This document shows positions 36,276-45,961 of a stretch of 64,000 nucleotides of DNA, in pieces. Location: assembly GCF_014842875.1 (NCBI RefSeq), contig NZ_JACYXZ010000002.1, positions 372,001 to 436,000 on the forward strand, read 5' to 3'. The number at the start of each line of letters is the position of its first letter. Position 1 is the first letter of the stretch. The position numbers and the translations under genes were made by a program. The notes below the pieces were generated by a model. It was not told the origin of the DNA. It saw nothing but the letters and a program-made list of their open reading frames with translations, and made no database searches. The DNA is from Nocardioides donggukensis (GTDB lineage Bacteria > Actinomycetota > Actinomycetes > Propionibacteriales > Nocardioidaceae).

Positions 36276-36425
36276 CAGGTTCTCCAGTCCCTCTCCTCCG
36301 CGAAATCGCGGCCAGTCGTGTGCTCACCCGCGTGCCCGTCCCGGCGCCAGATTGTGCACCAAAGGCAGCGCGTGTGCACGCGCATTAGACACGACGTGTC
36401 GCCAGCAACGACGAGCGGGGGTGGA

Positions 36426-37226
36426 CTATTCCCCGGCGGGTCGGGCGAGGAACCCGCATTCGGTCACGAGCGTCCGGAACTCGGTGAATCCGTGCCCGGG
36501 AGCGCACAGCAGAGCCGTCTTCCCGCCGCGCCCCACGGACAGCTCGGTCCGGGCCCCGGCCTCGCGCGCGACCAGGCCCCCGGCGGCGTGGTCCCACGGT
36601 GAGACGCCCTCCTCGACGTAGGCGTCGGCACTGCCCTCGGCCACGTGGCACAGGTCCAGCGCGCACGATCCCAGGCGGCGGATGTCGCGCACCTGCGGGA
36701 GGAGCCGGGCCACCGCGGCCGCCTGGACCTCCCGGACGTGAGCCTCGTAGTTGAACCCGGTCAGCACCAGACGCTCCGAGGTGGGTGCCGGGGCGCGGAC
36801 CCCGAGCCGGGTGCCGTCCCGCCAGGCACCGCCGCACCGGGTGGCGTGGTACTCGACACCGGAGGCGACGTCGACCACCACCCCGGCCACCGCCGCGCCG
36901 TCCCGCTCGGCGGCGATGCTCACGGCGTACTGCGGGATCCCGTAGAGGAAGTTGACCGTGCCGTCGATCGGGTCGACGACCCACGTGACGCCGGAGGTGC
37001 CGACCAGCTCCTCGCCCTCCTCCCCCAGGAAGCCGTCGCCCGGTCGGGCGGCGAGCACCCGCTCGCGGATCAGCTCCTCGCAGGCCCGGTCCGCCTCGGT
37101 GACCACGTCGACCGGGCTGGACTTGGTCGCGGCCACGGTGACGCCGGCGGCCCGCCGCGCCCGCACCAGGGCGGCCGCCTCCCCCGCCACGGTCCGAGCC
37201 AGGTCCAGGAGCTCGGCGTCGCTCAC
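36426..37226 (-). CDS. Inositol monophosphatase family protein
   Basis: A 266-residue Mg2+-dependent phosphatase. Metal and catalytic motifs are GFLGEEGEE (~60-68), [17 protein letters not shown] (~83-99) and [16 protein letters not shown] (~213-228). It likely acts on myo-inositol-1-phosphate or a related sugar phosphate (M. tuberculosis SuhB, Rv2701c, is in the same neighbourhood). The GTG at 37226 overlaps the ferrochelatase stop as GTGA and begins the conserved sequence [15 protein letters not shown]. Confidence 0.92.
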   Translation of the reverse strand: MSDAELLDLARTVAGEAAALVRARRAAGVTVAATKSSPVDVVTEADRACEELIRERVLAARPGDGFLGEEGEELVGTSGVTWVVDPIDGTVNFLYGIPQYAVSIAAERDGAAVAGVVVDVASGVEYHATRCGGAWRDGTRLGVRAPAPTSERLVLTGFNYEAHVREVQAAAVARLLPQVRDIRRLGSCALDLCHVAEGSADAYVEEGVSPWDHAAGGLVAREAGARTELSVGRGGKTALLCAPGHGFTEFRTLVTECGFLARPAGE

Positions 37227-38311
37227 GCGTCCGACCCCGCGAGGGCCGGACGATCGCCGCGCGGGTTCGGGCAGCAGCCGGCCGGGCACACGTCCCAGCT
37301 CGCGGGCAGGCTCCCCTCGACCGCGCGCGCCACGTCCTCGCCGCGCTCGACCGCGGCGCGCTCCAGCAGCAGGTCGCGCACCACCCGCACGAAGCGGGGG
37401 TCGACGCCGGCCGTGGCGGCCCGGACGAAGCGCATGCCGAGCCGCTCCGCGGTGGCCGCGGCCTCGGTGTCGAGGTCGTAGACCACCTCCATGTGGTCGG
37501 AGACGAAGCCGATCGGCACCACCACCACCGGCGGGCGACCGGCCTCCGCGCGCGCCTCGAGGTGGTCGTTGACGTCCGGCTCCAGCCAGGGCACCTGCGG
37601 TGGCCCCGACCGCGAGCAGAACACCAGCTCGTGCCGGTGCCGGTGGCCGGTCTCGAGACGGACCCGCTCGACGATCTCCTCGGCCAGGCTGCGGTGCTGC
37701 GCGACGTACGCGCCGCCCTCGGGGCCGCTGGCGTCGTTCATGGCGGTCGGGATCGAGTGCGTCACGAAGACCAGGTCCGCGGTCTCCCGGCCCCCCTCGC
37801 CCAGGTCGGCCAGCGCCGCCAGGGTGGCGTCGACCATCGCGTCCACGAAGCCCGGGTGGTTGAAGTAGTGCCGCAGCTTGTCCAGCCGCGGGGCACCGTC
37901 CAGGCCGCCGACCGCGTCGGCGAGGTTCTCTCGGTACTGCCGGCAGCCGCTGTACGACGAGTACGCCGAGGTGACGAAGCAGGCGGCCCGCTCGATGCCG
38001 TCCGCGGTCATCTGCTTCAGGACGTCGGCGAGGTAGGGATCCCAGTTCCGGTTGCCCCAGTAGACAGGCAGGTCGACCCCGTTGCTGGCCAGGTCCTCGC
38101 GCAGGGCGGCCAGGAAGGCGCGGTTCTGGTCGTTGATCGGCGAGCGGCCACCGAAGTCGAAGTAGTGCCGGCCGACCTCCTCGAGGCGCTCCTTGGGGAT
38201 CCCCCGCCCGCGGGTGACGTTCTCCAGGAACGGGACCACGTCGTCCGGCTTCTCGGGGCCCCCGAAGGAGACCAGGAGCACGGCGTCGTAGGGGCGCGGG
38301 TCCGGATGCAT
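37223..38311 (-). CDS. hemH: Ferrochelatase (coproporphyrin type)
   Basis: A 362-residue chelatase inserting Fe2+ into the porphyrin. Family motifs are [30 protein letters not shown] at the start, [19 protein letters not shown], and the active-site histidine in [13 protein letters not shown]. The internal cysteine in [13 protein letters not shown] and the C-terminal [11 protein letters not shown] suggest the [2Fe-2S] cluster known for actinobacterial enzymes. In this phylum the substrate is usually coproporphyrin III (CpfC). It overlaps the IMPase start by 4 bases. Confidence 0.93.
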   Translation of the reverse strand: MHPDPRPYDAVLLVSFGGPEKPDDVVPFLENVTRGRGIPKERLEEVGRHYFDFGGRSPINDQNRAFLAALREDLASNGVDLPVYWGNRNWDPYLADVLKQMTADGIERAACFVTSAYSSYSGCRQYRENLADAVGGLDGAPRLDKLRHYFNHPGFVDAMVDATLAALADLGEGGRETADLVFVTHSIPTAMNDASGPEGGAYVAQHRSLAEEIVERVRLETGHRHRHELVFCSRSGPPQVPWLEPDVNDHLEARAEAGRPPVVVVPIGFVSDHMEVVYDLDTEAAATAERLGMRFVRAATAGVDPRFVRVVRDLLLERAAVERGEDVARAVEGSLPASWDVCPAGCCPNPRGDRPALAGSDA

Positions 38312-38355
38312 GTCCCCATCCTAGGAACGCCGGCCGGAGGGGGTAGAACTGGTGC

Positions 38356-39564
38356 GTGTTCTCGACCTACCGCCGTGTGCTCACGGTCCCCGGCGCCTGG
38401 CCGTTCAGCCTGGCCGGCTTCGTCGGTCGGCTGCCCATCTCCATGGTCGGCCTGGGCATCGTGCTGCTGGTCTCGGAGCGGTCCGGGTCCTACGCGCTCG
38501 CCGGGACCGTCGCCTCGGCGTACCTGCTGGCGAACGCGGCGTTCGCGATCCTGCACGGCCGCCTGGTCGATCGGTACGGCCAGTGGCCGGTGCTCCCGGC
38601 CGCCCAGACCGTGTTCACGGTCGCGCTGGCCCTGATGATCTGGGCCGTCGAGGTGGGCGCACCGTCCCTGGCCGTCCACGCCCTGGCCGCCGTGGCCGGC
38701 GGCTCCTTCCCACAGGTCGGGTCGTGCGTGCGGGCCCGGTGGTCGCACGTCCTGGACGACGCCACCTCGGTGCAGACCGCCTACGCCTTCGAGGGCGTGG
38801 TCGACGAGGCGCTCTTCGTGCTCGGCCCGACGCTGGTCACGTTCCTGGCCACGAGCTGGCACCCCGTGGCCGGCCTGGTGACCGCGCTCGCCTGCGGGTT
38901 CCTCGGCACGATGGCACTCTCCCTCCAGCGGGGCACCGAGCCGCCCGCGCACCGGCGGCGGCGCGGGGACGGGCCGCGGGCCCCGTTGCCGTGGCGGACC
39001 GTGGCGCCGCTCGCGGTGGTCTGCCTCTCCCTGGGCATCGTGTTCGGCGCGACCGAGGTGGTGACGGTGGCGTTCACCGAGGAGCGCGGCGCCAAGCAGC
39101 TGGCCGGCCCGCTGCTCGGCCTGTGGGCCGTGGGCAGCCTGGTCGCCGGCCTGGTCACCGGCGCCGTCGCCTGGCGACGCGGCCCGGAGGTCCGGGTCCG
39201 GTGGGGCATCCTCGCGCTGGCGCTGACCATGCTGCCCCTCTACCTCGTCGACTCGCTGGCGGTCATGGCGCTCCTGCTGCTGCTCGGCGGGGTCGCCATC
39301 TCGCCGACCCTCATCGCCACCCTCTCCACCATGGAGCGAGTGGTGCCGCCGGCCCGGCTCACCGAGGGCATGGCGATCCTGCACACCGGGATGGCGATCG
39401 GTGTCGCCCCCGGCGCGGCGCTGGCCGGCATCGTCATCGATGCCCGGGGCGCCTCGCCCGCCTACCTCGTGGCGGCCGCCGCCGGGCTGCTCGGCGCCGC
39501 CGCGGTGTGGGCGGCCCGGATCCCCGCGACCGAGCCGCGCCACGTCGTGGCGACCCGAGCATGA
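38356..39564 (+). CDS. MFS transporter
   Basis: A 402-residue 12-helix major-facilitator permease. VPGAWPFSLAGFVGRLPISMVGLGIVLLVSERSGSYALAGTV begins helix 1-2, GRLVDRYGQWPVL is the inter-helix motif A region, and the C-terminal half starts at PLAVVCLSLGIVFGATEV. Substrate unknown; the fold is of the drug- or sugar-efflux kind. Start GTG at 38356. Its stop overlaps the oxidase start as ATGA. Confidence 0.88.
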   Translation: MFSTYRRVLTVPGAWPFSLAGFVGRLPISMVGLGIVLLVSERSGSYALAGTVASAYLLANAAFAILHGRLVDRYGQWPVLPAAQTVFTVALALMIWAVEVGAPSLAVHALAAVAGGSFPQVGSCVRARWSHVLDDATSVQTAYAFEGVVDEALFVLGPTLVTFLATSWHPVAGLVTALACGFLGTMALSLQRGTEPPAHRRRRGDGPRAPLPWRTVAPLAVVCLSLGIVFGATEVVTVAFTEERGAKQLAGPLLGLWAVGSLVAGLVTGAVAWRRGPEVRVRWGILALALTMLPLYLVDSLAVMALLLLLGGVAISPTLIATLSTMERVVPPARLTEGMAILHTGMAIGVAPGAALAGIVIDARGASPAYLVAAAAGLLGAAAVWAARIPATEPRHVVATRA

Positions 39565-40886
39565 GCCCGCACCCGCCCGGCACCGGGCCCGCCTGGCGCA
39601 ACTGGTCCGGCACCGCCGCCTCCGCGCCGCGCGCGGTGCGGACCCCGACCGGGACCGCCGACGTGGTGGCCGCGGTGCGCGCCGCGGCGGAGCGGGGCGG
39701 GACAGTGAAGATGGTCGGCACCGGTCACAGCTTCACCGCGATCTCGGCGCCGGAGGACCTCATGCTCCGGCCCGACCGGCTCTCCGGCGTGGTCGACGTC
39801 GACCGGTCGGCGATGACCGTGACCGCCCTGGCCGGCACCCCGCTGCACCGGTTCAACGCCGACCTGGAGCGGCTCGGGCTCAGCCTGCACAACATGGGCG
39901 ACATCGCCGAGCAGACCCTGGCCGGGGCCACCAGCACCGGCACCCACGGCACCGGGGGCGTCGCGGCGTCGCTGTCCGCCCAGGTGTCCGGGCTGGAGCT
40001 GGTGACCGGGGACGGCACCGTGCTCTGGGCGGACCGGGACACCGAGCCGGAGGTGTTCGCCGCGGCCCGCCTCGGCCTGGGTGCGCTCGGCATCCTCACC
40101 CGGCTCCGGTTCGACGTCGAGCCGCTCGGGGTCCTCGAGGCCCACGAGCGCCCGATGCGCTGGGCCGACGCGCTGGCGGCGTACGACGACCTCACCGCCG
40201 GCCACCACCACACCGACCTGTACTGGTTCCCGCATACCGACGCCGTGCTCGTGAAGACCGACGACCGGCTCGACCTCGAGCCGGGCGAGGCCGAGCCACT
40301 CGGCCGGCTGCGGCGCTGGGTCGACGACGAGCTGGTGGCCAACACCGCGTTCGGCGCCCTCAACGCCGTCGGCAACCGGGCGCCGGGGCTGGTCCCGCGC
40401 TTCAACCGGTTGGCGGGTCGCCTGCTCTCGGAGCGGCGCTACAGCGACGTGCCGCACCGGGTCTTCACGTCCCCGCGGCGGGTCCGGTTCAAGGAGATGG
40501 AGTACGCCGTGCCCCGGGCGGACGGCCTGGCCGTCCTGGCCGAGGTCCGGCGTCTCGTCGAGCGCAACGACTGGCGGATCGGGTTCCCGGTGGAGGTCCG
40601 GCACACCCCCGCCGACGACCTCGTGCTGGGGACGTCGTCGGGCCGGGAGTCGATGTACCTCGCCTTCCACGTCAACGCCGCCGCCGATCACCGGGACTAC
40701 TTCGGCCAGGTCGAGAGGGTCCTGGTCGCCGCCGGTGGCCGGCCGCACTGGGGCAAGCTGCACAGCCGCACCGCGAGCGACCTGGCCGCGGCGTACCCGC
40801 GCTGGGCGGAGTTCGCCTCGGTGCGCGACCGGCTGGACCCGCAGCGGGTCTTCGACAACGACCACCTGCGCCGGGTCCTCGGCTGA
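39561..40886 (+). CDS. FAD-dependent aldonolactone oxidase (D-arabinono-1,4-lactone oxidase type)
   Basis: A 441-residue VAO-family flavoenzyme. The FAD domain (about 15-180) has TVKMVGTGHSFTAISAPE and MGDIAEQTLAGATSTGTHGTGG, and the C-terminal ALO domain ends with GRPHWGKLHSRTASDLAAAYPRWAEFASVRDRLDPQRVF, typical of sugar-lactone oxidases such as alditol or L-gulonolactone oxidases. It oxidises aldonolactones or polyols with O2 or another acceptor. Overlaps the MFS gene, so the permease may move its substrate or product. Confidence 0.9.
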   Translation: MSPHPPGTGPAWRNWSGTAASAPRAVRTPTGTADVVAAVRAAAERGGTVKMVGTGHSFTAISAPEDLMLRPDRLSGVVDVDRSAMTVTALAGTPLHRFNADLERLGLSLHNMGDIAEQTLAGATSTGTHGTGGVAASLSAQVSGLELVTGDGTVLWADRDTEPEVFAAARLGLGALGILTRLRFDVEPLGVLEAHERPMRWADALAAYDDLTAGHHHTDLYWFPHTDAVLVKTDDRLDLEPGEAEPLGRLRRWVDDELVANTAFGALNAVGNRAPGLVPRFNRLAGRLLSERRYSDVPHRVFTSPRRVRFKEMEYAVPRADGLAVLAEVRRLVERNDWRIGFPVEVRHTPADDLVLGTSSGRESMYLAFHVNAAADHRDYFGQVERVLVAAGGRPHWGKLHSRTASDLAAAYPRWAEFASVRDRLDPQRVFDNDHLRRVLG

Positions 40887-40907
40887 GCGTCTGGCGACCT
40901 GAGCGAA

Positions 40908-41546
40908 CTAGACCGAGGCCGGTCCCCGCGGCATCGGCGCCTGCCAGTTCCGCACGATCGCGAGCAGCCGCCAGCCCAGGCACAGGAGCCCGCCGCACAG
41001 CGCGGTCAGCCAGAGGGGCTGGTCGAGGGTGTGCAGCACGGCGGCGACCGTCGCCCCGGCCAGCGCCGGGGTGGCGTACAGGGTGCCGCGGAAGATCACC
41101 GGGACCCGGCCGGCCAGCAGGTCCCGGAGCACGCCGCCGCCGATCCCGGTCGCCATCCCCATCAGCGCCGCCGGCGCCGGCCCGAGCCCGTACTCCACCG
41201 CCTTCACCGCGCCGGTGACGCAGAACAGCGCCAGCCCGAAGGCGTCGAACACGTTGACCGCCGGCTCGAGGCGCCCGACCCGGGGGTGCTGGGCGAACGT
41301 CAGCAGCCCGGCCGCCGTCGGCACCAGCAGGTAGCGCCAGTCGGTGAGGGCGGCCGGCGGCGTGGCGTCGATCAGCACGTCGCGGAGGAACCCGCCGCCC
41401 AGTCCGGTCGTGCCGGCCAGCACGAGCACGCCGAAGAGGTCCAGGCCCTTGCGCACCGCCACCAGCGCGCCCGAGATCGCGAACACGAAGATCCCCAGCA
41501 GGTCCAGGACCACCAGGATCGACACGGAGGACCCGGACGACAGCAT
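40908..41546 (-). CDS. TRIC-family (YadS/UPF0126) cation channel protein
   Basis: A 212-residue membrane protein with about seven helices. LVVLDLLGIFVFAISGALVAVRKGLDLFGVLVLAGTTGLGGGFLRDVL and, in the second half, VFDAFGLALFCVTGAVKAVEYGLGPAPAALMGMATGIGGGVLRDLLAG are the duplicated glycine-rich UPF0126 motifs; bacterial members form K+-permeable trimers. The ATG at 41546 starts the first helix; an earlier in-frame ATG would overlap SepH's promoter and adds a tail without family match. Confidence 0.88.
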   Translation of the reverse strand: MLSSGSSVSILVVLDLLGIFVFAISGALVAVRKGLDLFGVLVLAGTTGLGGGFLRDVLIDATPPAALTDWRYLLVPTAAGLLTFAQHPRVGRLEPAVNVFDAFGLALFCVTGAVKAVEYGLGPAPAALMGMATGIGGGVLRDLLAGRVPVIFRGTLYATPALAGATVAAVLHTLDQPLWLTALCGGLLCLGWRLLAIVRNWQAPMPRGPASV

Positions 41547-41643
41547 GGCGGGGAGGCTACCGGCTCCGAAGGCGCGCCGTTCGCGGTGCACCCCGGCCCG
41601 CCGAGGCTGACGTAGGCTCGACCACACACCGGAGAGGCACGAG

Positions 41644-42678
41644 ATGACGGGACCGACAGGGATGCTGCACCTCACGCTCGCAGGGCTGAGCGATGACGGC
41701 AAGCGGCTCCTGCTGGTCAACGACGCGGGTGAGAGCTTCACCCTCGACATCGACGCCCGGCTCCGTGCCGCGCTGCGCGGCGAGCATGCACGCCTCGGCC
41801 AGTTGGAGATTCAGATGGAAAGCACGCTGCGCCCCCGCGACATCCAGGCCCGGATCCGCTCCGGGGAGTGTCCCGAGGCGGTCGCGGAGGCGGCCCAGAC
41901 GACGGTCGACCGGATCCTCCCCTACGCCAACCCGGTGCTGGCCGAGCGGGCCCACGTGGCGCAGCGCGCCCAGCGCTCCTCGGTCCGCCGCCGGTCCACC
42001 GGCGACTCCGGCGTCCGCACCCTCGGCGATGCGGTGGCCGCGCAGCTGGGCGGCCACAACATCTCCGCCGACGTCGTGTCCTGGGATGCCTGGCGGCGCG
42101 AGGACGGCCGGTGGACGCTGCGCGCCGGGTACGCCACCGGGCCCAGGACCGGGACCGCGACGTTCACCTACGACGCCCCCGGCAACTACGTCACCACCGA
42201 CGACGACGACGCCCGCTGGCTGGTCGGGGACGCGGTGGAGGAGGCGCCGCCCCGGGAGCAGCGGGACGAGCTCAGGCGGGTCCGGCAGCGGCGGCTCAGC
42301 GCGGTGCCGGAGGACGAGCTGCCGCTCGGCGACGACGCGATCGAGCTCGCCAACGACGCCCCACCGGACCCGGATGCCGCCACCGTCGACCTCAGCGAGG
42401 CGGCCGCGCGGGTGCGCGAGGACGCGGGTCACGCGCCCGACGACGCCGAGGACGCCGGGCTCTCTCCGACCCCCGAGCCGTTGGCCGACGAGCCGGCGCA
42501 CCGGCACGAGCCGACCACACCCACCGCTCCCGCCGCCTCCGCCGATGACGCCGCCGACGCCGACCCGGAGCCCGAGCAGGAGGCCGAGCCGGCGCCGACG
42601 AAGCGGGCCCGGAAGAAGGGTCGCGCCTCGGTGCCGAGCTGGGACGAGATCATGTTCGGCGGCGGCCGCTCCGACTGA
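41644..42678 (+). CDS. sepH: Septation protein SepH
   Basis: A 344-residue protein of the DUF3071/SepH family, which binds FtsZ and promotes its assembly in actinobacteria. The N-terminal domain (about 7-115) has LHLTLAGLSDDGKRLLLVNDAGESFTLDIDARLRAAL and STLRPRDIQARIRSGECPEAVAEAA with a helix-turn-helix-like section. The C-terminal third is acidic, Pro/Ala-rich and ends in KRARKKGRASVPSWDEIMFGGG, the conserved tail. The ATG at 41662 is an alternative start. It is divergent from the TRIC-like gene across 97 bp. Confidence 0.9.
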   Translation: MTGPTGMLHLTLAGLSDDGKRLLLVNDAGESFTLDIDARLRAALRGEHARLGQLEIQMESTLRPRDIQARIRSGECPEAVAEAAQTTVDRILPYANPVLAERAHVAQRAQRSSVRRRSTGDSGVRTLGDAVAAQLGGHNISADVVSWDAWRREDGRWTLRAGYATGPRTGTATFTYDAPGNYVTTDDDDARWLVGDAVEEAPPREQRDELRRVRQRRLSAVPEDELPLGDDAIELANDAPPDPDAATVDLSEAAARVREDAGHAPDDAEDAGLSPTPEPLADEPAHRHEPTTPTAPAASADDAADADPEPEQEAEPAPTKRARKKGRASVPSWDEIMFGGGRSD

Positions 42679-42763
42679 ACGGACTGACAGGACACCGGGC
42701 CCGGGCGGACCCGCCGGTCGGGACCTGTGTCGCAACCCGACCCGGTCGCACTAGTCTCCGGGC

Positions 42764-44770
42764 ATGTCCTACTTCGTCACCGGTGCCACCGGCTTCATCG
42801 GCCGCTTTCTGGTCAGCGAGCTGCTCGACCACCGCGAGGGTGAGATCTACGTCCTGGTCCGCCAGGGCTCGCTCGCCCGCATGGAGCGGCTGGTCCAGCG
42901 CTGGGGCAGCGATCGGGTGATCCCGGTCGTCGGCGACCTGGGCGCGCAGAGCCTGGGCGTCGACCCGGAGTGGCTCGCGGGCCACCGAGGGTCGATCGAC
43001 CACTTCTTCCACCTGGCCGCGATCTACGACATGACCGCGGACGACGCCACCAACGACGCCATGAACGTCGACGGCACCCGGCACGCGATCGGGCTGGCCG
43101 AGGCCCTGGAGGCCGGGTGCTTCCACCAGGTCTCCTCGGTCGCGGCCGCCGGCGAGTACGACGGCGTCTTCGACGAGACCATGTTCGACCAGGGCCAGCA
43201 CCTGCCCTCGCCGTACCACCGCACGAAGTTCGAGTCCGAGCGGATCGTCCGGGAGGAGTGCGGGGTGCCGTGGCGGGTGTACCGACCCGCGATCGTGGTC
43301 GGTGACTCCGAGACCGGCACGATGGACAAGGTCGACGGGCCCTACTACTTCTTCCCGGTGCTCAAGCGGCTGCGCGACTCCCTGCCGTCGTGGCTGCCGC
43401 TCGTCGGGCTCGACCTCGGCGACACCAACGTGGTGCCGGTCGACTACGTCGCGAAGGCGATGGACCACCTCGCCCACGCGCCGGGCCGGGACGGCGAGGC
43501 CTTCCACCTCGTCAACCCCGAGCCGCAGTCCGTGGTCGAGATGATCAACGCGTTCTGCGCCGCGGCCGGTGCCCCGCAGTTCGCGACCCCCATCGACCGG
43601 CGGGTGACCTCCGCGCCGTTCGGCCTGGTCCCGCGCGGGTTGCGGCCGGGCGGGCTGGTCGCGAAGGCGATCGCCTCGGCGCCCGCCCAGCTCGCCCTCG
43701 GCCAGACCGTGGGCCGGGCCGGCATCCCGCCGGAGGTGCTCGCGCACACGGGCTTCGTGCCGCGCTTCGACTCCCAGCGCACCGAGCAGGCCCTGGCCGG
43801 CTCCGGCATCGCGGTCCCGGTCCTCGAGTCCTACGCCCGGATCCTCTGGAACTACTGGGAGGAGAACCTCGACCAGGCGACCGCGCGCGACGCCGCCGCC
43901 CGCAAGGCCCTCGAGGGCCGGTACGTCGTGATCACCGGCGCCTCGTCGGGCATCGGTCAGGTGACCGCCCTCAAGGTCTCCCAGGCCGGGGGGATCCCGG
44001 TGCTGGTGGCCCGGGGCAAGGACAAGCTGGAGGACCTGAGGCTCACGATCGAGATGCGTGGCGGTCAGGCGCACGTCTTCCCGTGCGATCTCTCGGACCT
44101 CGCCGCGATCGACACCCTGTGCGAGCGGCTCACCGCCGAGCTGCCCTCGATCGACTACCTCGTGAACAACGCGGGCCGCTCGATCCGGCGCTCGCTGAAG
44201 CTCAGCCAGGACCGGTTCCACGACTTCGAGCGGACCATGCAGCTGAACTACTTCGGCGCGATCCGCCTGATGCTCGGTCTGATGCCGCGGATGCGCGAGC
44301 AGAGGCGCACGCACATCGTGAACATCAGCTCGATCGGGGTGCAGACGAGCCCGCCGCGGTTCTCGGCGTACGTCGCCTCGAAGGCCGCGCTGGACGCGTG
44401 GAGCAACGTGGTCTCCTCAGAGGTCGTCGGCGACGGCGTCACCTTCACCACCGTGCACATGCCCCTGGTCGCGACGCCGATGATCGCCCCGACCAAGCTC
44501 TACGACAAGTTCCCCACGATCTCGCCGGCGCAGGCGGCCGACGTGGTGCTCAAGGCGATGATCGAGCGGCCGCACGAGCTGAACACCCTGCTGGGCAACG
44601 CCGGCGCGGTGGCGCACACGGTCGCCCCCAAGGCGGCGTTCCGGGTGCTGAACATGGCCTACCACGTCTTCCCGGACTCCGCCGCCGCCCGCGGCCCCGA
44701 GACCGGCACTGGCAAGCGCGAGAGCGAGCAGGTGCTGCTGGCCAAGCTGTTCAAGGGCATCCACTGGTGA
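42764..44770 (+). CDS. Two-domain SDR oxidoreductase (fatty acyl/aldehyde reductase-like)
   Basis: A 668-residue fusion of two SDR domains. Residues 1-~370 are an extended SDR (FVTGATGFIGRFLVSELLDH; catalytic YHRTK near 152) resembling the NAD-binding_4 domain of acyl reductases; residues ~383-660 are a classical SDR (VITGASSGIGQVTA; NNAGRSIRR; YVASK). The order matches actinobacterial long reductases related to Acr-type enzymes that form fatty alcohols. Standing alone between SepH and a convergent monooxygenase gene, it gives no clearer context. Confidence 0.85.
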   Translation: MSYFVTGATGFIGRFLVSELLDHREGEIYVLVRQGSLARMERLVQRWGSDRVIPVVGDLGAQSLGVDPEWLAGHRGSIDHFFHLAAIYDMTADDATNDAMNVDGTRHAIGLAEALEAGCFHQVSSVAAAGEYDGVFDETMFDQGQHLPSPYHRTKFESERIVREECGVPWRVYRPAIVVGDSETGTMDKVDGPYYFFPVLKRLRDSLPSWLPLVGLDLGDTNVVPVDYVAKAMDHLAHAPGRDGEAFHLVNPEPQSVVEMINAFCAAAGAPQFATPIDRRVTSAPFGLVPRGLRPGGLVAKAIASAPAQLALGQTVGRAGIPPEVLAHTGFVPRFDSQRTEQALAGSGIAVPVLESYARILWNYWEENLDQATARDAAARKALEGRYVVITGASSGIGQVTALKVSQAGGIPVLVARGKDKLEDLRLTIEMRGGQAHVFPCDLSDLAAIDTLCERLTAELPSIDYLVNNAGRSIRRSLKLSQDRFHDFERTMQLNYFGAIRLMLGLMPRMREQRRTHIVNISSIGVQTSPPRFSAYVASKAALDAWSNVVSSEVVGDGVTFTTVHMPLVATPMIAPTKLYDKFPTISPAQAADVVLKAMIERPHELNTLLGNAGAVAHTVAPKAAFRVLNMAYHVFPDSAAARGPETGTGKRESEQVLLAKLFKGIHW

Positions 44771-44778
44771 GCTGAGGC

Positions 44779-45942
44779 TCACGCCGAGAGCGTCGTCCCC
44801 GTACCGTCGGCCCCGTCTGCCTGGTCGGTCCCGTGCGCCTCGTCGAGCCCGGCCAGGAACCGACGGACCGCGATCGCGGCCTGCCGGCCGGCCCGGTTGG
44901 CGCCGATCGTCGACGCGGAGGGTCCGTAGCCCACCAGTTGGAGCCGGGGGTCGGCCCGCACCGTGGTGCCGTCCATCGCGATCCCGCCGCCGGCACCGCG
45001 CAGGCGGAGCGGCGCGAGGTGGCCGACCTCGGGCCGGAAGCCGGTCGCCCAGACGATGACGTCGACCCGCTCGCGCCGGCCGTCGGCCCACACCACCCCG
45101 TCGGGCACGATCCGGTCGAACAGCGGCAGGCGCTCGAACGCGCCCGCACGGGCCGCGTCCTGCTCCTGCTCCCGCAGCGAGAGTCCGGTGACGCTGACGA
45201 CGCTGCCCGGCGGCCGGCCGGCCCGCACCCGGTCGGCGACCAGCGCCACCGCCGCCCGTCCGTCCGCGGCACCGAAGCCGCCCGCCCGCCACAGCGGTGG
45301 GCGGCGGGTGACCCACAGCGTGTCGGCGGTGGTGCCGATCTCCCCGAGGATCTGCACCGCGGAGGTGCCCCCGCCGACGACGAGGACCCGGCGACCGGCG
45401 AACCGCTCCGGCCCGTCGTAGCCGGAGCTGTGCATCTGCTCGCCGAGGAAGTCCCCGGCCCCCGGGACCGCGGGGACGAACGGACGGCTCCAGGTGCCGG
45501 CGGCGCTGACCAGGGTCCGGGTGAGCAGTGCGCGGCCGTCCCCGGTGACCACCCGCAGCAGGCCGCCCTCGGACTCCTCGACCCTGCTGACCCGGACCGG
45601 TCGCAGGACCGGGAGCGCGAACCGCTCCTCGTAGTCGGCGAAGTACGCCGGGATCGCCTCCCGGGCGGGGGTGGCCGGGTCGAGGGCCGGCAGGGCCAGG
45701 TCGGGGAGCTGGGCGACGCCGTGCACGTCGGCCATCCGCATGCTGCGCGGGCGGTGCTGCCAGGCGCCGCCCGGGGAGCTCTCCGCGTCGAGGACGACGT
45801 GCCGGACCGCCCGCCTGGCCAGGTGCCGGGAGGTCGACAGGCCGGCCTGCCCGGCGCCCACGACCACGGTCGGCCACGGCTCGTCGGTCGAGCTGATCGA
45901 GCTGGTCGGGCCATTCGGGGTGACGGGGTGCACGACCCGCAC
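44779..45942 (-). CDS. FAD/NADPH-dependent monooxygenase (FMO/CzcO-like)
   Basis: A 387-residue flavoprotein. The FAD site VVVGAGQAGLSTSRHLA is near residue 20, the FMO-type FLGEQMHSSGYDGP (F-x-G-x3-H-x3-Y) near 160, the NADPH site VLVVGGGTSAVQILGEI near 180, and the ATG motif VIVWATGFRPEVGHL near 310. It probably oxygenates a soft nucleophile or ketone. The GTG at 45942 is chosen; a GTG at 45933 also fits. It ends an operon with a sulfurtransferase and an aldo-keto reductase. Confidence 0.82.
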   Translation of the reverse strand: MRVVHPVTPNGPTSSISSTDEPWPTVVVGAGQAGLSTSRHLARRAVRHVVLDAESSPGGAWQHRPRSMRMADVHGVAQLPDLALPALDPATPAREAIPAYFADYEERFALPVLRPVRVSRVEESEGGLLRVVTGDGRALLTRTLVSAAGTWSRPFVPAVPGAGDFLGEQMHSSGYDGPERFAGRRVLVVGGGTSAVQILGEIGTTADTLWVTRRPPLWRAGGFGAADGRAAVALVADRVRAGRPPGSVVSVTGLSLREQEQDAARAGAFERLPLFDRIVPDGVVWADGRRERVDVIVWATGFRPEVGHLAPLRLRGAGGGIAMDGTTVRADPRLQLVGYGPSASTIGANRAGRQAAIAVRRFLAGLDEAHGTDQADGADGTGTTLSA

Positions 45943-45961
45943 AACACCCGGACCGTCGCGA

